DNA of 64,000 nucleotides from Ectobacillus antri (GTDB taxonomy: Bacteria; Bacillota; Bacilli; Bacillales; Bacillaceae_G), in NCBI RefSeq assembly GCF_003852715.1, contig NZ_RIAV01000009.1, forward strand, positions 46,256-110,255, in the 5' to 3' direction. Both the position numbers and the translations under genes were made by a program. Of the stretch, positions 1 to 8,440 are shown in pieces. The notes beneath the pieces were generated by a model. The model was not told the DNA's origin, made no database searches, and saw only the letters and a program-made list of their open reading frames with translations. Each line of letters opens with the position of its first letter. Positions within the stretch are counted from its first letter, which is position 1.

Positions 1-24
1 CTGTGCGGAAACACAGTATTCCTT

Positions 25-53
25 CGTTCATTTGGTAAATGAGCGTCCTTTTG
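25..53 (+). terminator. Hairpin terminator before the terminase operon
   Basis: CGTTCATTT (25-33) pairs perfectly with AAATGAGCG (37-45) around a GGT loop, followed by TCCTTTTG. It probably ends an upstream transcript outside the window. Confidence 0.6.
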
Positions 54-230
54 TTGCTTTCAGTCTATAACGCGCATATATCTTATCCCCTGTATATGCG
101 TTGTAGGCTGATGGGAGCAAGTGAGCTCGCTCGCACGGGTAGCTGTGGGTTCTCCTCGGCGGGGACGTTAAACATTTGCCGCACTGTGCAACAAACGCTA
201 CCCAATTGATAAAAGCAATTAGCGTGTGAG
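54..230 (+). other. Structured non-coding leader before terminase genes
   Basis: No credible gene is seen here. Positions 65-106 form a long imperfect hairpin in which CTATAACGC..ATATA pairs with TATATGCGTTGTAG. Further GC-rich inverted segments lie between 115 and 175. Directly upstream of the small terminase gene, this is where a packaging recognition site (pac or cos) or a late promoter is often found, but neither can be shown from sequence. Confidence 0.35.
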
Positions 231-239
231 GTGGTGGAA

Positions 240-677
240 GTGACACTTAATGAGAGACAAAAGGCGTTTGCGGATTATTACATCCAGTTAGGGAGCGCAG
301 AAGCCGCGGCAAGGAAAGCAGGATACAGTGAACGATATGCTAGAGGGAATGCGCATAAGTTAGTTGCAAATAGTGGCATTAAGGCATATATCGAGGAACG
401 TAACAAGCAGATAGAGAGCCGTAGGATAGCTGATATGACCGAGGTAAAGGAGTTCTGGACATATGTCCTGCGGGATAACAATGCGGAGTCTAAGGACCGT
501 TTAAAGGCTTCTGAATACATTGCGAAAACGAATGCCGCGTTTGTTGAGAAAGTACAGCATAGCGGCGAGATGACACAAAACGTCAACGCAACAGTGGAAG
601 TAGATTATAAGAAGTATACGTTAGAGGAGTTGAAACAGCTTGAAGCACTTGCTGCCAAACTTACTCAATCTGAATGA
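240..677 (+). CDS. Phage terminase small subunit
   Basis: DNA-recognition subunit of the packaging motor. The 145-residue product has an N-terminal helix-turn-helix region (LNERQKAFADYY..A.AARKAGYS) typical of the Terminase_2 family, then a helical oligomerisation region and a short acidic tail. GTG at 240 is chosen because GAGGTGG at 228-234 is well spaced for it; the in-frame GTGs at 231 and 234 lie inside that ribosome site. The 3' end overlaps the large subunit by 38 bases, which suggests translational coupling. Family assignment rests on motif, size and context. Confidence 0.85.
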   Translation: MTLNERQKAFADYYIQLGSAEAAARKAGYSERYARGNAHKLVANSGIKAYIEERNKQIESRRIADMTEVKEFWTYVLRDNNAESKDRLKASEYIAKTNAAFVEKVQHSGEMTQNVNATVEVDYKKYTLEELKQLEALAAKLTQSE

Positions 678-2109
678 GATCCAGAAGGAATTGGCACGGC
701 GAGATTATGAATCCTATGTGTCGTATGTGCATGAAAAGCGATACAAGAGTGCACCGCATAACCGCTTTATATGCAGTAAGCTACAAGATGCGATAGAGCG
801 CCGTAAACGCATGATAACAGGTGAGGAACCAATGAAGGTACAATATCTTGCCTTTAACCTACCGCCGCGTCATGGTAAAAGTATGACGATTACAGAGACG
901 TTTCCGAGTTACTTCCTTGGTCACTTTCCAGATGACCGTGTGATTGAGTTATCGTACGGTACTAATTTCGCAGAACGATTCGGTAAGAAGAACCGTGAGA
1001 AAGTGGAGTTGTACGCAAATGAATTATTCGGCGTGGAGCTCAATAAGCGCAGCTCTAGTTCAACAGACTGGGATATTGAAGGCACACGCGGTGGCATGAT
1101 TAGCCGCGGTATTTTGGCTGGTGTCACAGGGCAAGGTGCGGATTTAATGATTATTGATGACCCGATTAAGAACCGTGAAGAAGCGGATAGTGAGACGTAT
1201 CGTGAAAAGATATGGCTAGAATGGATTGATTCTCTATCTACACGCTTACATCCAGGTGCGATTTGCATTCTTATCTTAACAAGGTGGCATGAGGATGATC
1301 TGCAAGGGCGGTTACTGAATCCAGAATACGCGGAGCCGTTACCGTGGCAAGTGTATAATCTGCCATTAGAAGCAGAACAAAACGACTTACTAGGTAGAGC
1401 GCAAGGTGAACCGCTTTGGCCAGAGAGATACGGTATTGACTTTATTGAAGAACGCAAACGTTATCCGCAGTCATTCAACGCATTGTACCAAGGGCGACCA
1501 ACGTCACAGGAAGGGAACTTGCTGAAGCGTGACTGGTGGCAGTACTATGATACGTTACCAGAGCTTGCAATTGAGCTTATCAGCGTGGATGCCGCGTTTA
1601 AGGATGAAGATGATAACGACTATGTGGCGGTGCAAGTATGGGGGAAATCAGGCGCGAACGTCTATTTGAAAGATAGCGTGAAAGCGCGTATGAACTTTCC
1701 AACTACCCTACAAACGATACGTAACATGGTACGCAAGCATCCGAATGCGCATGTCAAACTGGTAGAAGATAAAGCAAATGGTTCTGCTATCATCAGTATG
1801 TTACAACGTGAGATAGGCGGTATGATACCGGTTAACCCACAAGGCGGCAAGGTCGCACGTGTGAATGCGATATCTGCTTATATTGAAGCAGGAAACGTGT
1901 ATCTACCACGACAAGCAGAATGGGTACACGACTTTGTGGAAGAATGCGCCAGCTTCCCAAAAGGAAAAAACGACGATCAGGTTGATTGCATGAGTCAAGC
2001 GTTGAATCGTTTGTATTACAATGCAGGCGACTTAGAAGCACAACGTAAACCACAACTAGCCTATCCATTCCGTAGCACAGAACGCGAGGAGGATTATATA
2101 TCATGGTAA
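640..2109 (+). CDS. Phage terminase large subunit
   Basis: ATP-driven packaging motor and headful or cos nuclease. Walker A is PPRHGKS (residues 75-81) and Walker B is LMIIDDP (D173-D174). The C-terminal RNase H-like nuclease has D317 in SVDAAF, VEDKANG near residue 375, and a DDQVD motif at D445-D449. The length of 489 residues is normal for the family. TTG at 640 is the best start, with GAGGAG at 624-629; a later TTG at 691 lacks spacing from a ribosome site. All catalytic motifs look intact. Confidence 0.93.
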   Translation: MKHLLPNLLNLNEIQKELARRDYESYVSYVHEKRYKSAPHNRFICSKLQDAIERRKRMITGEEPMKVQYLAFNLPPRHGKSMTITETFPSYFLGHFPDDRVIELSYGTNFAERFGKKNREKVELYANELFGVELNKRSSSSTDWDIEGTRGGMISRGILAGVTGQGADLMIIDDPIKNREEADSETYREKIWLEWIDSLSTRLHPGAICILILTRWHEDDLQGRLLNPEYAEPLPWQVYNLPLEAEQNDLLGRAQGEPLWPERYGIDFIEERKRYPQSFNALYQGRPTSQEGNLLKRDWWQYYDTLPELAIELISVDAAFKDEDDNDYVAVQVWGKSGANVYLKDSVKARMNFPTTLQTIRNMVRKHPNAHVKLVEDKANGSAIISMLQREIGGMIPVNPQGGKVARVNAISAYIEAGNVYLPRQAEWVHDFVEECASFPKGKNDDQVDCMSQALNRLYYNAGDLEAQRKPQLAYPFRSTEREEDYISW

Positions 2110-2339
2110 TAACACTCGCTTTATTGATTCCTGTTACAGCCCTTGTAACGGGCTATTTTACGTTGAAAGCCGTACAGCTAGGGTTACGGTGGCAGATTGA
2201 AGTACGGAGCGAACAGCCGCCGAGTATGGAGACACCTGTTACACAAGTACAGCGTGTGGTGCAGGAGCGGCAAGAGTTTAAAGATACACAAGAGCAAATC
2301 GCAGTCATGAATGAGTGGCTCAATGGAGAAGTGAGGTGA
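2103..2339 (+). CDS. Small membrane protein in packaging operon
   Basis: The 78-residue product has one N-terminal transmembrane helix (about residues 2-28) followed by a Gln/Glu-rich soluble tail likely to form a helix. It overlaps the large terminase by seven bases and is followed four bases later by the portal gene, so it belongs to the packaging operon. A GCGAGGAGG ribosome site precedes the start. No family is recognised and no function can be given. Confidence 0.65.
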   Translation: MVITLALLIPVTALVTGYFTLKAVQLGLRWQIEVRSEQPPSMETPVTQVQRVVQERQEFKDTQEQIAVMNEWLNGEVR

Positions 2340-2343
2340 GTAC

Positions 2344-4107
2344 ATGAAGCAGGAGAGTATGCTACAGGCTGCGCAGGTGGTAGAGAAGCAGTATAAGGAT
2401 GTTCTTGAGTATAAACGCAGCATGGGCTTTCTAACGAAGTGGGCGGAACATGAGAGATTCTATGCAGGTGACCAATGGCCGGCACCGACGGAACGCACGA
2501 AGAACCTACCACGTCCGGTGTTTAATATCGTACAGCGGATTGTGGACCACAAGGTAGCATCTGTTATGAGCGAGAACATCAAGATGGTGTTCAGCGCAAT
2601 GGATGTAGAGGATGGATCGCCAGAAGCAGAGGGCGCAGATAAGTTCACGCGCTACTCGGAAACGAACTGGGAGCTTATCAAACAAGACCAACTCAATGAA
2701 GATATGCTGCAGTCGTGCGGAATAGGTGGCACAGGTCTTATCCATTACTACTTTGACCCGAACAAAACAGGTGGGAATAAGGTGAAGTACCAAGGACACT
2801 TGTGCGGTGAAATCATTGACGTTGTCAATTACTTTCCCGGTGATCCGCAACAGCCTGATATCCAAAAGCAACCGTACTTTATCATCACATCGCGTGAACT
2901 TGTGAGCAACGTACGCAAGCAAGCAGAGGAAAATGGAGTAAGCCGCGAACTTGCGCTTATGATTACATCTGATAAGGAAAGTGCAGACCAAGCGTACGAT
3001 ATGGCAAAGCAAGAAATGACGAGTGACGAAAAGGTTATCGTACTCACGAAGTATTGGAAAGAGAACGGCAACGTCTATTTCATGAAAGTATCGAGCGGTA
3101 TCGTATGTAAACCACAGACGAATACAGGATTAAAGGTGTATCCACTTGCTGGTATGCACTGGCGGAAACGGAAAGGTTCTGCATTTGGTGTAGGTGAAAT
3201 AGAAGGATTGATACCGAACCAAAAGAGCATTAACTTCTTGATCGCGATGCAAATCAAATCGGTGCAAGATAGTGGATGGCCGAAGCTACTGGTACGACCA
3301 GGTGCATTGAAGCGGAATCCAACGAACACACCGGGTGAAATTCTATTCGACAACTCACCGTCGGGTGAGTGGGGCATTAAACACTTAGAACCTGCGCCAA
3401 TGTCAAATATGGTCAATAACCTTGTGAGTGAGCTTATGACGTATACGAAGGAAACAGTAGGTGCAAATGAGAACGCACTCGGTGAACAGGTAGGAAGTGA
3501 CCTTAACGCCGCCGCAATCATGGCACTACAGAAGGCTTCCAGTGTACCAATTGAAAGCATTAAGCGTCGCTTCTATCAGTTTGTAGAGGATGTTGGGCGT
3601 ATATGGGAAGACATGTGGAAGGTGTATTACAACATGGAGAGGAACGTCGTCGTGAAAGACGATGAACAGCAGGATGTGGTTATCCCATTCAAAGGCGATA
3701 CGTACAAAGATGTAGATATGGTGCTTAAAATTGATATCGGTCCGTCATCGTCGTATTCGGAGTCTCTTATGATGGCTTCACTCGACAAGTTATTTGATGG
3801 GCAATACATCAGCCTAGAAGATTATTTGGAATTTGCGCCTAAAAACGTGATTCCGTTTAAAGATAGATTGCTGAAAAAGGTACAACAGCAGATGGAAATG
3901 CAACGTGAGCAGGCGATACAGCAAGCCACACAACAAGTGATGGCGGAGGAACAGATGCAACAGGCGCCAGAGGAAACAGACTTAAACATGGATGTACAGA
4001 TGCTGTATGAACAGGCACCAGACGAACTGAAGATGCAAATTGACCAAATGGTACAACAAGGGATGAGTAACAGACAGATTATCGAGACACTTGCCACTAT
4101 GATGTAA
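2344..4107 (+). CDS. Phage portal protein (P22-like)
   Basis: Forms the twelve-subunit ring through which DNA enters and leaves the capsid. At 587 residues it has the size and make-up of P22-type portals: an N-terminal helical wing (RFYAGDQWP, residues ~35-45), a central clip/stem region, and a long C-terminal Gln/Met-rich helical segment (residues ~510-587) comparable to the barrel of P22 gp1. It sits between terminase and scaffold genes as expected. Assignment is by context and motifs, without a search. Confidence 0.85.
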   Translation: MKQESMLQAAQVVEKQYKDVLEYKRSMGFLTKWAEHERFYAGDQWPAPTERTKNLPRPVFNIVQRIVDHKVASVMSENIKMVFSAMDVEDGSPEAEGADKFTRYSETNWELIKQDQLNEDMLQSCGIGGTGLIHYYFDPNKTGGNKVKYQGHLCGEIIDVVNYFPGDPQQPDIQKQPYFIITSRELVSNVRKQAEENGVSRELALMITSDKESADQAYDMAKQEMTSDEKVIVLTKYWKENGNVYFMKVSSGIVCKPQTNTGLKVYPLAGMHWRKRKGSAFGVGEIEGLIPNQKSINFLIAMQIKSVQDSGWPKLLVRPGALKRNPTNTPGEILFDNSPSGEWGIKHLEPAPMSNMVNNLVSELMTYTKETVGANENALGEQVGSDLNAAAIMALQKASSVPIESIKRRFYQFVEDVGRIWEDMWKVYYNMERNVVVKDDEQQDVVIPFKGDTYKDVDMVLKIDIGPSSSYSESLMMASLDKLFDGQYISLEDYLEFAPKNVIPFKDRLLKKVQQQMEMQREQAIQQATQQVMAEEQMQQAPEETDLNMDVQMLYEQAPDELKMQIDQMVQQGMSNRQIIETLATMM

Positions 4108-4177
4108 GTGTTTTTTATTTTGACCTCAGCATGTCGTTAAACTGCATGTGCCAACCATAGCACAAGGAGGAATAAAA

Positions 4178-4927
4178 ATGAGTGAATTCTTGACAGAAGG
4201 AAGCCACCAAACTTCCGCAGATCCAATCGAAACACCTGTAACAGAACCGCAAGCACAGCCAGATACACAACCGGAAGCCCCGCCACAGGCTTTTACGGTG
4301 AAATACAACAAAGAAGAAATGCAGATTCCTTACGATCAAGCACCAGATTACATTCAAAAAGGCTTGAATTATGAGAAGGTGCAACAACGTGCGACTACGT
4401 ACGAGCAACAATTGCAACGTTTGGCACAGATGAGCGGCTACCAAACCCTCGATGAGTTGAATCATGCAATCGAGCAGTACGAGAAAGCGCAGGAGAGACA
4501 ACGCTATGAGCAGGCTGGGATTGACCCAGACACATTTAATCAGTTGCTGTCACAACATCCTGATATACAGTACGCACAGCAATTACGCCAAGAGCAGGAA
4601 CAACAAGCGCGTATCTCACAAGAGGTAAGCGAACTGCGCAGTATGTTTCCGGACGTGGAGTTTGACCAAATCCCACAAGCTGCATGGCAATTGAAGGAGC
4701 AAAGCGGTATTAGCTTGCTTGATGCTTACTTACGCACGAACTATCAAACGTTAGCGCAGCAAAAAGAGCAAGAAGCAATACAAAAATTACAAAACAACCA
4801 AACCGCTTCACCAGGCACACTTAGCGGCGGCGACACGACACACAATGTGAGTGTAAGTCAATTGAGTGCGAAAGACTTCAAACAACTCAAAGAGAGTGTG
4901 CTACGAGGTGAGAGACGGACATTCTAA
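4178..4927 (+). CDS. Capsid scaffolding protein
   Basis: The 249-residue, highly charged, Gln/Glu-rich protein is almost entirely helical. It has a Pro/Gln-rich N-terminus, a coiled-coil centre (residues ~65-160) and a short basic C-terminus (LKESVLRGERRTF), the pattern of scaffolds that bind coat protein through a basic tail. ATG 4178 follows AAGGAGG at 4164-4170; an upstream in-frame ATG at 4148 lacks a ribosome site. It lies directly before the capsid gene. Confidence 0.8.
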   Translation: MSEFLTEGSHQTSADPIETPVTEPQAQPDTQPEAPPQAFTVKYNKEEMQIPYDQAPDYIQKGLNYEKVQQRATTYEQQLQRLAQMSGYQTLDELNHAIEQYEKAQERQRYEQAGIDPDTFNQLLSQHPDIQYAQQLRQEQEQQARISQEVSELRSMFPDVEFDQIPQAAWQLKEQSGISLLDAYLRTNYQTLAQQKEQEAIQKLQNNQTASPGTLSGGDTTHNVSVSQLSAKDFKQLKESVLRGERRTF

Positions 4928-4940
4928 GGAGGAATAACAC

Positions 4941-5897
4941 ATGCCTACAAAAGTTCAATCTTACGCAGCATCTGGTGCAACTTACAACACTCTAACAGCG
5001 GAGCAAGCCGAGTTTTATCAACGTACCATGCTTGACCGTTTGGTGGATGAAACATGCTTCATGAAATACGGTAAGAAACAAAACATTCCGAAACATGCAG
5101 GCGCTACAACGAGCTGGAGACGTTTGGACTTACCAGCACCGTCTACAACACCAATCACGGAAGGTGTAACACCAGATGGATTGGACCTAACAATTAACAA
5201 GATTACAGCGACTGTACAACAATTCGGTGCATGGACGAAGATTTCTGATTTCGTAGACTTGACTGGATTAGATCCATTGCTAACAGAGACAGCGGAAATG
5301 TTCGGTGAGCATTCTGGTATCTCTATGGATATTGTAATTCGTGATATCGTGGCGGCAGGTACACAAGTGCAACGTGCAGGAAACCGCGCATCTCGTGTAA
5401 CGGTAGCGGCAGGTGATAAAATTACAGCAGCTGATATCATTAAGATGCGTACAACGTTCAAAAAGAACAACGTGAAGCCAATTACTTTGCCAAACGGCGG
5501 TAAAGGCTATTTAGCGTTCACGCATCCAGAGGTAGTTGCAAACATCATGGCATTGCAAGAGTGGAAAGACCAAAACACATATGTAGATACGAAGAATCGC
5601 GAGCAAGGTATCGCAGGTCAAATGTACGGTATTTACTTCTTAGAAGCCACATTAGCGCCAGTGTTTACAGGTGCAGGAGCTGCGGCAATCGACGTATACG
5701 GTACAATCGTGATTGGTGAAGGCGCGTACGGTATTCCAGATGTAGCTGGTTCTTCTAAGCCGGAAATGTTGGTATTTGAAGGAGGTAACACAGAAAACCC
5801 ACTTGCATTGTACAAAACAGCAGGTTGGAAGTCTGTGTTCACAGCTGCTCGCTTGAACGAAAAATGTATCATTCGATACGAATCTGCGATTTCTTAA
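4941..5897 (+). CDS. Major capsid protein, N4-gp56 family
   Basis: Forms the HK97-fold icosahedral shell. The 318-residue protein carries the hallmarks of the N4-gp56 family: LTAEQAEFYQRTML at the N-terminus, ITEGVTPDGLDL near residue 72, and a QFGAWTKISDFVDLTGLDPLL stretch that leads into the spine helix. It has a strong AGGAGG site 13 bases downstream of the scaffold stop and ends at its own terminator, as usual for the most abundant virion protein. No protease gene or cleavable delta-domain is evident. Confidence 0.92.
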   Translation: MPTKVQSYAASGATYNTLTAEQAEFYQRTMLDRLVDETCFMKYGKKQNIPKHAGATTSWRRLDLPAPSTTPITEGVTPDGLDLTINKITATVQQFGAWTKISDFVDLTGLDPLLTETAEMFGEHSGISMDIVIRDIVAAGTQVQRAGNRASRVTVAAGDKITAADIIKMRTTFKKNNVKPITLPNGGKGYLAFTHPEVVANIMALQEWKDQNTYVDTKNREQGIAGQMYGIYFLEATLAPVFTGAGAAAIDVYGTIVIGEGAYGIPDVAGSSKPEMLVFEGGNTENPLALYKTAGWKSVFTAARLNEKCIIRYESAIS

Positions 5898-5903
5898 TCC
5901 AAT

Positions 5904-5927
5904 GAGGGGCTTCGGCTCCTCTTTTTT
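5904..5927 (+). terminator. Terminator after capsid gene
   Basis: GAGGGGC-TTCG-GCTCCTC hairpin with a UUCG-type tetraloop, followed by TTTTTT. Confidence 0.85.
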
Positions 5928-5946
5928 ACTATAAGGAGGTATTTAG

Positions 5947-6216
5947 ATGACACGTAAATCCGAAGTGGCTATTGAAAAAGAATTTACAAGTGAATATGAG
6001 CGTCAACAAGCAGAACCGAAAGTGCGATTGTTTATTCCGAAGGATCCATTGAACCCTGCGAATGCAGTATGGGTGAGTGTGAACGGTGTAGGACGTTACT
6101 TAGCAGTAGGGAAACAAATCGAAGTGCCTGCCAGTGTAGCAGAAGCATGGCAAGAATCGTATACAGCGACACAAGAGGCATACGCAAGAATGTCATTGAA
6201 TGTGGAAATTGGGTAG
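5947..6216 (+). CDS. Small phage head-region protein, unknown function
   Basis: The 89-residue acidic protein has a central segment rich in beta-strand residues (KVRLFIPKDP..VWVSVNGVGRYLAVGK) and a helical C-terminus. It has its own ribosome site (AAGGAGG, 5932-5938) between two terminators, directly after the capsid gene. Position and size fit a capsid-associated or head-completion protein. The family is not recognised. Confidence 0.7.
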   Translation: MTRKSEVAIEKEFTSEYERQQAEPKVRLFIPKDPLNPANAVWVSVNGVGRYLAVGKQIEVPASVAEAWQESYTATQEAYARMSLNVEIG

Positions 6217-6245
6217 CACTCTAATCAAATAGGGTGCTTTTTTTA
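6215..6245 (+). terminator. Terminator after small head gene
   Basis: AGCACTCT and AGGGTGCT form an eight-pair stem with one G-T pair, followed by a run of seven T. The stem overlaps the stop codon of the preceding gene. Confidence 0.85.
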
Positions 6246-6262
6246 TGTAAAGGGGGAGACTT

Positions 6263-7786
6263 ATGCCAAACGTAACGGCGAGGCCTGTCGGTTTAAGTAC
6301 AGGTGAAATCAAAACATCCTTTATTGATACAACGAGCACCAGTAACGTAGTGTACACGTATCCAATCCAGCAAGAATATTTCATGATTGAGAACCAAGGG
6401 AGTGCAGACATTCTTGTTACAATTGGTGGCTATACAGATCGTGTAGTCAAACCGAACGAGAAGTGGGATATAACAACGAACTTTACGGAATTTACAATTC
6501 GCTCCGCCGTAAACTCACAAGCGTTCCTTGCGACTGCTTACGATAGACCGATTACAGACGGAACCCTGCCCACAACGGTGCAAACATTATCGGATACAGT
6601 GAGCGGTCTTAGTGCGCAGTTGGCGGATGTAGAAAATTCTTTAAGTAATGTCTCTAAAAGGACAACGTTAGCAAATACTGTTGTGATATTTGGTGACTCT
6701 ATTACTGCTCGATTTAACGATGGGGGGACAAATCAAAACTTTTACGGATACACTGGATACTTTTATTGGGCGAATATTTGGTTACGTCAACGCCTGAAAG
6801 TGCTTAATAATGCTGGCATCTCAGGTAACACAACTACTCAAATGTTAAATAGAATTCAAACCGATGTATTAGCATATAAGCCCTCGTGGTGCATCGTTGA
6901 AGGTGGAGTAAATGATGTAATTTCAGGAAATTCGTTTTCAATCATTAGAGACAATTTGAAAACTATTTTTGAGACACTAGTTGCTAATAATACTCAAGTC
7001 GTAGCAACTACCATTATGCCTTATGATGCCGCAACTACGGCACAAAAGAACATTCTATATCAAGTGAATAACTGGATTAAAGAATATTGTTGGGCAAATC
7101 CACACATGATTTTATGCGATTGGAGTCCTTTAGTGACAAATCCATCAAACGGCAACTGGGTTGCTGATTGTACATCTGACGGTACTCATCCAAGCACAAA
7201 AGGAGCAGCAATACTTGGAGAGAAACTCGCTAAAACATTAAGTGAATTTATTCCTATTATTGATTTACTCCCATCTAATAATGCAGACCCAACAAATTTA
7301 TGCCCAAATGGTATGTTTGATGGCAATGCAGGAACAGGCGTTGCTACGTCATGGACAGTGAATGGTGGTGGAACTTACACTACATCTAAGGTAACAAGAA
7401 CAGACGAAATAAAAGGCGAGTGGCAACAAATCAATCAAACAGTAGATGGAGCAACAAGACTGCAACTTTTTATAAAACAAACTGATGTGACTAAATTTGG
7501 AGCAGGAGATAAGGTTGTGGCGCAATTTGAATTTCAAAATGACAACCCCAATACACTGTCTCTAAGCCTCAAACTTAGCGAAGAGGGTGGATCAAATACT
7601 ACAGTAATGGCTCCTTACACAAATGATGCGACAGGAATCTTCCCATATAACCCAACATTTGGTGTTTTGCGAACCCCAATACTCACAGTTACCAATGGAG
7701 CAGTAAGATTAAACATAAGTATTTATATCAGAGGGACAGGGACAGTCCGAATTGGTCGTGCAACTATTAGTAAAGTAAATATCTAA
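6263..7786 (+). CDS. Virion-associated SGNH/GDSL hydrolase
   Basis: The 507-residue protein has three parts. Residues 1-105 are a beta-rich base with a short coiled coil (residues ~107-130). Residues 138-330 are an SGNH hydrolase with block I FGDSIT (Ser146), block II NAGISGN, block III GGVND (Asn217) and block V DGTHPS (Asp306, His309). Residues ~345-507 look like a beta-sandwich carbohydrate-binding domain. All catalytic residues are present. SGNH enzymes often de-esterify polysaccharides, so this is probably a tail or decoration enzyme acting on the host surface; the substrate is unknown. The lower GC from ~6640 onward suggests a swapped receptor module. Confidence 0.8.
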   Translation: MPNVTARPVGLSTGEIKTSFIDTTSTSNVVYTYPIQQEYFMIENQGSADILVTIGGYTDRVVKPNEKWDITTNFTEFTIRSAVNSQAFLATAYDRPITDGTLPTTVQTLSDTVSGLSAQLADVENSLSNVSKRTTLANTVVIFGDSITARFNDGGTNQNFYGYTGYFYWANIWLRQRLKVLNNAGISGNTTTQMLNRIQTDVLAYKPSWCIVEGGVNDVISGNSFSIIRDNLKTIFETLVANNTQVVATTIMPYDAATTAQKNILYQVNNWIKEYCWANPHMILCDWSPLVTNPSNGNWVADCTSDGTHPSTKGAAILGEKLAKTLSEFIPIIDLLPSNNADPTNLCPNGMFDGNAGTGVATSWTVNGGGTYTTSKVTRTDEIKGEWQQINQTVDGATRLQLFIKQTDVTKFGAGDKVVAQFEFQNDNPNTLSLSLKLSEEGGSNTTVMAPYTNDATGIFPYNPTFGVLRTPILTVTNGAVRLNISIYIRGTGTVRIGRATISKVNI

Positions 7787-7828
7787 TTCGTATTCGGACG
7801 ATACTGCGACATAACAGGTATGTATGAG

Positions 7829-7855
7829 AGAGGGCTCAATGAGTCCTCTTTTTTA
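7829..7855 (+). terminator. Terminator after SGNH gene
   Basis: AGAGGGCTC-AAT-GAGTCCTCT is a nine-pair stem with one wobble, followed by TTTTTTATA. The first 15 bases recur at 17448-17462. Confidence 0.88.
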
Positions 7856-7874
7856 TATAGAAAGGAGGGGTTGC

Positions 7875-8429
7875 ATGAACTTACAGCAAATCATCGAACA
7901 GGTGAATACAGACCTAGACGACACGTTAGAAAATGCAGTTATCACCGGATGGGTGAACCGTGCCATGGATATTATCTCGGCTGTTACACGCTACGAGAAA
8001 CGGGTCACCTTGTTGTTTGAGGATGGTGTAGGGGATTATCCGTTACCGCCTGATTGTCTGAAACTTATGCACGTGATTGGAGATAGCGGAGAACTTCCTT
8101 TACTCAAACTGACAGATCGTATGAGTGCAGGATACAAACGATGGGGTAATACAATCGGTTTCCAAAACATCAGCGGTGTATCAGTGGATGTGTATTACCA
8201 AGCAAGGTTACCGCACTTAGTTACACCAGATGACGAACCGGTTATACCGCCGCAGTTTCATGACCTGTTTATTCTATATGCAGTCGCACGTGCGAAGTAC
8301 CAGGATGAGGAAGAAGGTTTGGTGCTGCAACGCGATGCAAACAACGAATTTGGGCGCAGGGTGGAAGATTTACGTAAGTATTATGCGCAGCAAGAGACGT
8401 ATCACATTGATGCAGTTTACACCATGTAA
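7875..8429 (+). CDS. Head-tail adaptor/connector protein
   Basis: The 184-residue product starts MNLQQIIEQV and contains helical segments around a beta-hairpin (YPLPPDCLKLMHVI), the pattern of gp6/gp4-type head-completion adaptors that sit under the portal. ATG 7875 follows AAAGGAGGGG; an upstream in-frame ATG at 7824 lies in the terminator hairpin and lacks a ribosome site. Assignment to adaptor is by length, residue pattern and synteny, so moderate. Confidence 0.65.
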   Translation: MNLQQIIEQVNTDLDDTLENAVITGWVNRAMDIISAVTRYEKRVTLLFEDGVGDYPLPPDCLKLMHVIGDSGELPLLKLTDRMSAGYKRWGNTIGFQNISGVSVDVYYQARLPHLVTPDDEPVIPPQFHDLFILYAVARAKYQDEEEGLVLQRDANNEFGRRVEDLRKYYAQQETYHIDAVYTM

Positions 8430-8440
8430 GGAGGGGGATT

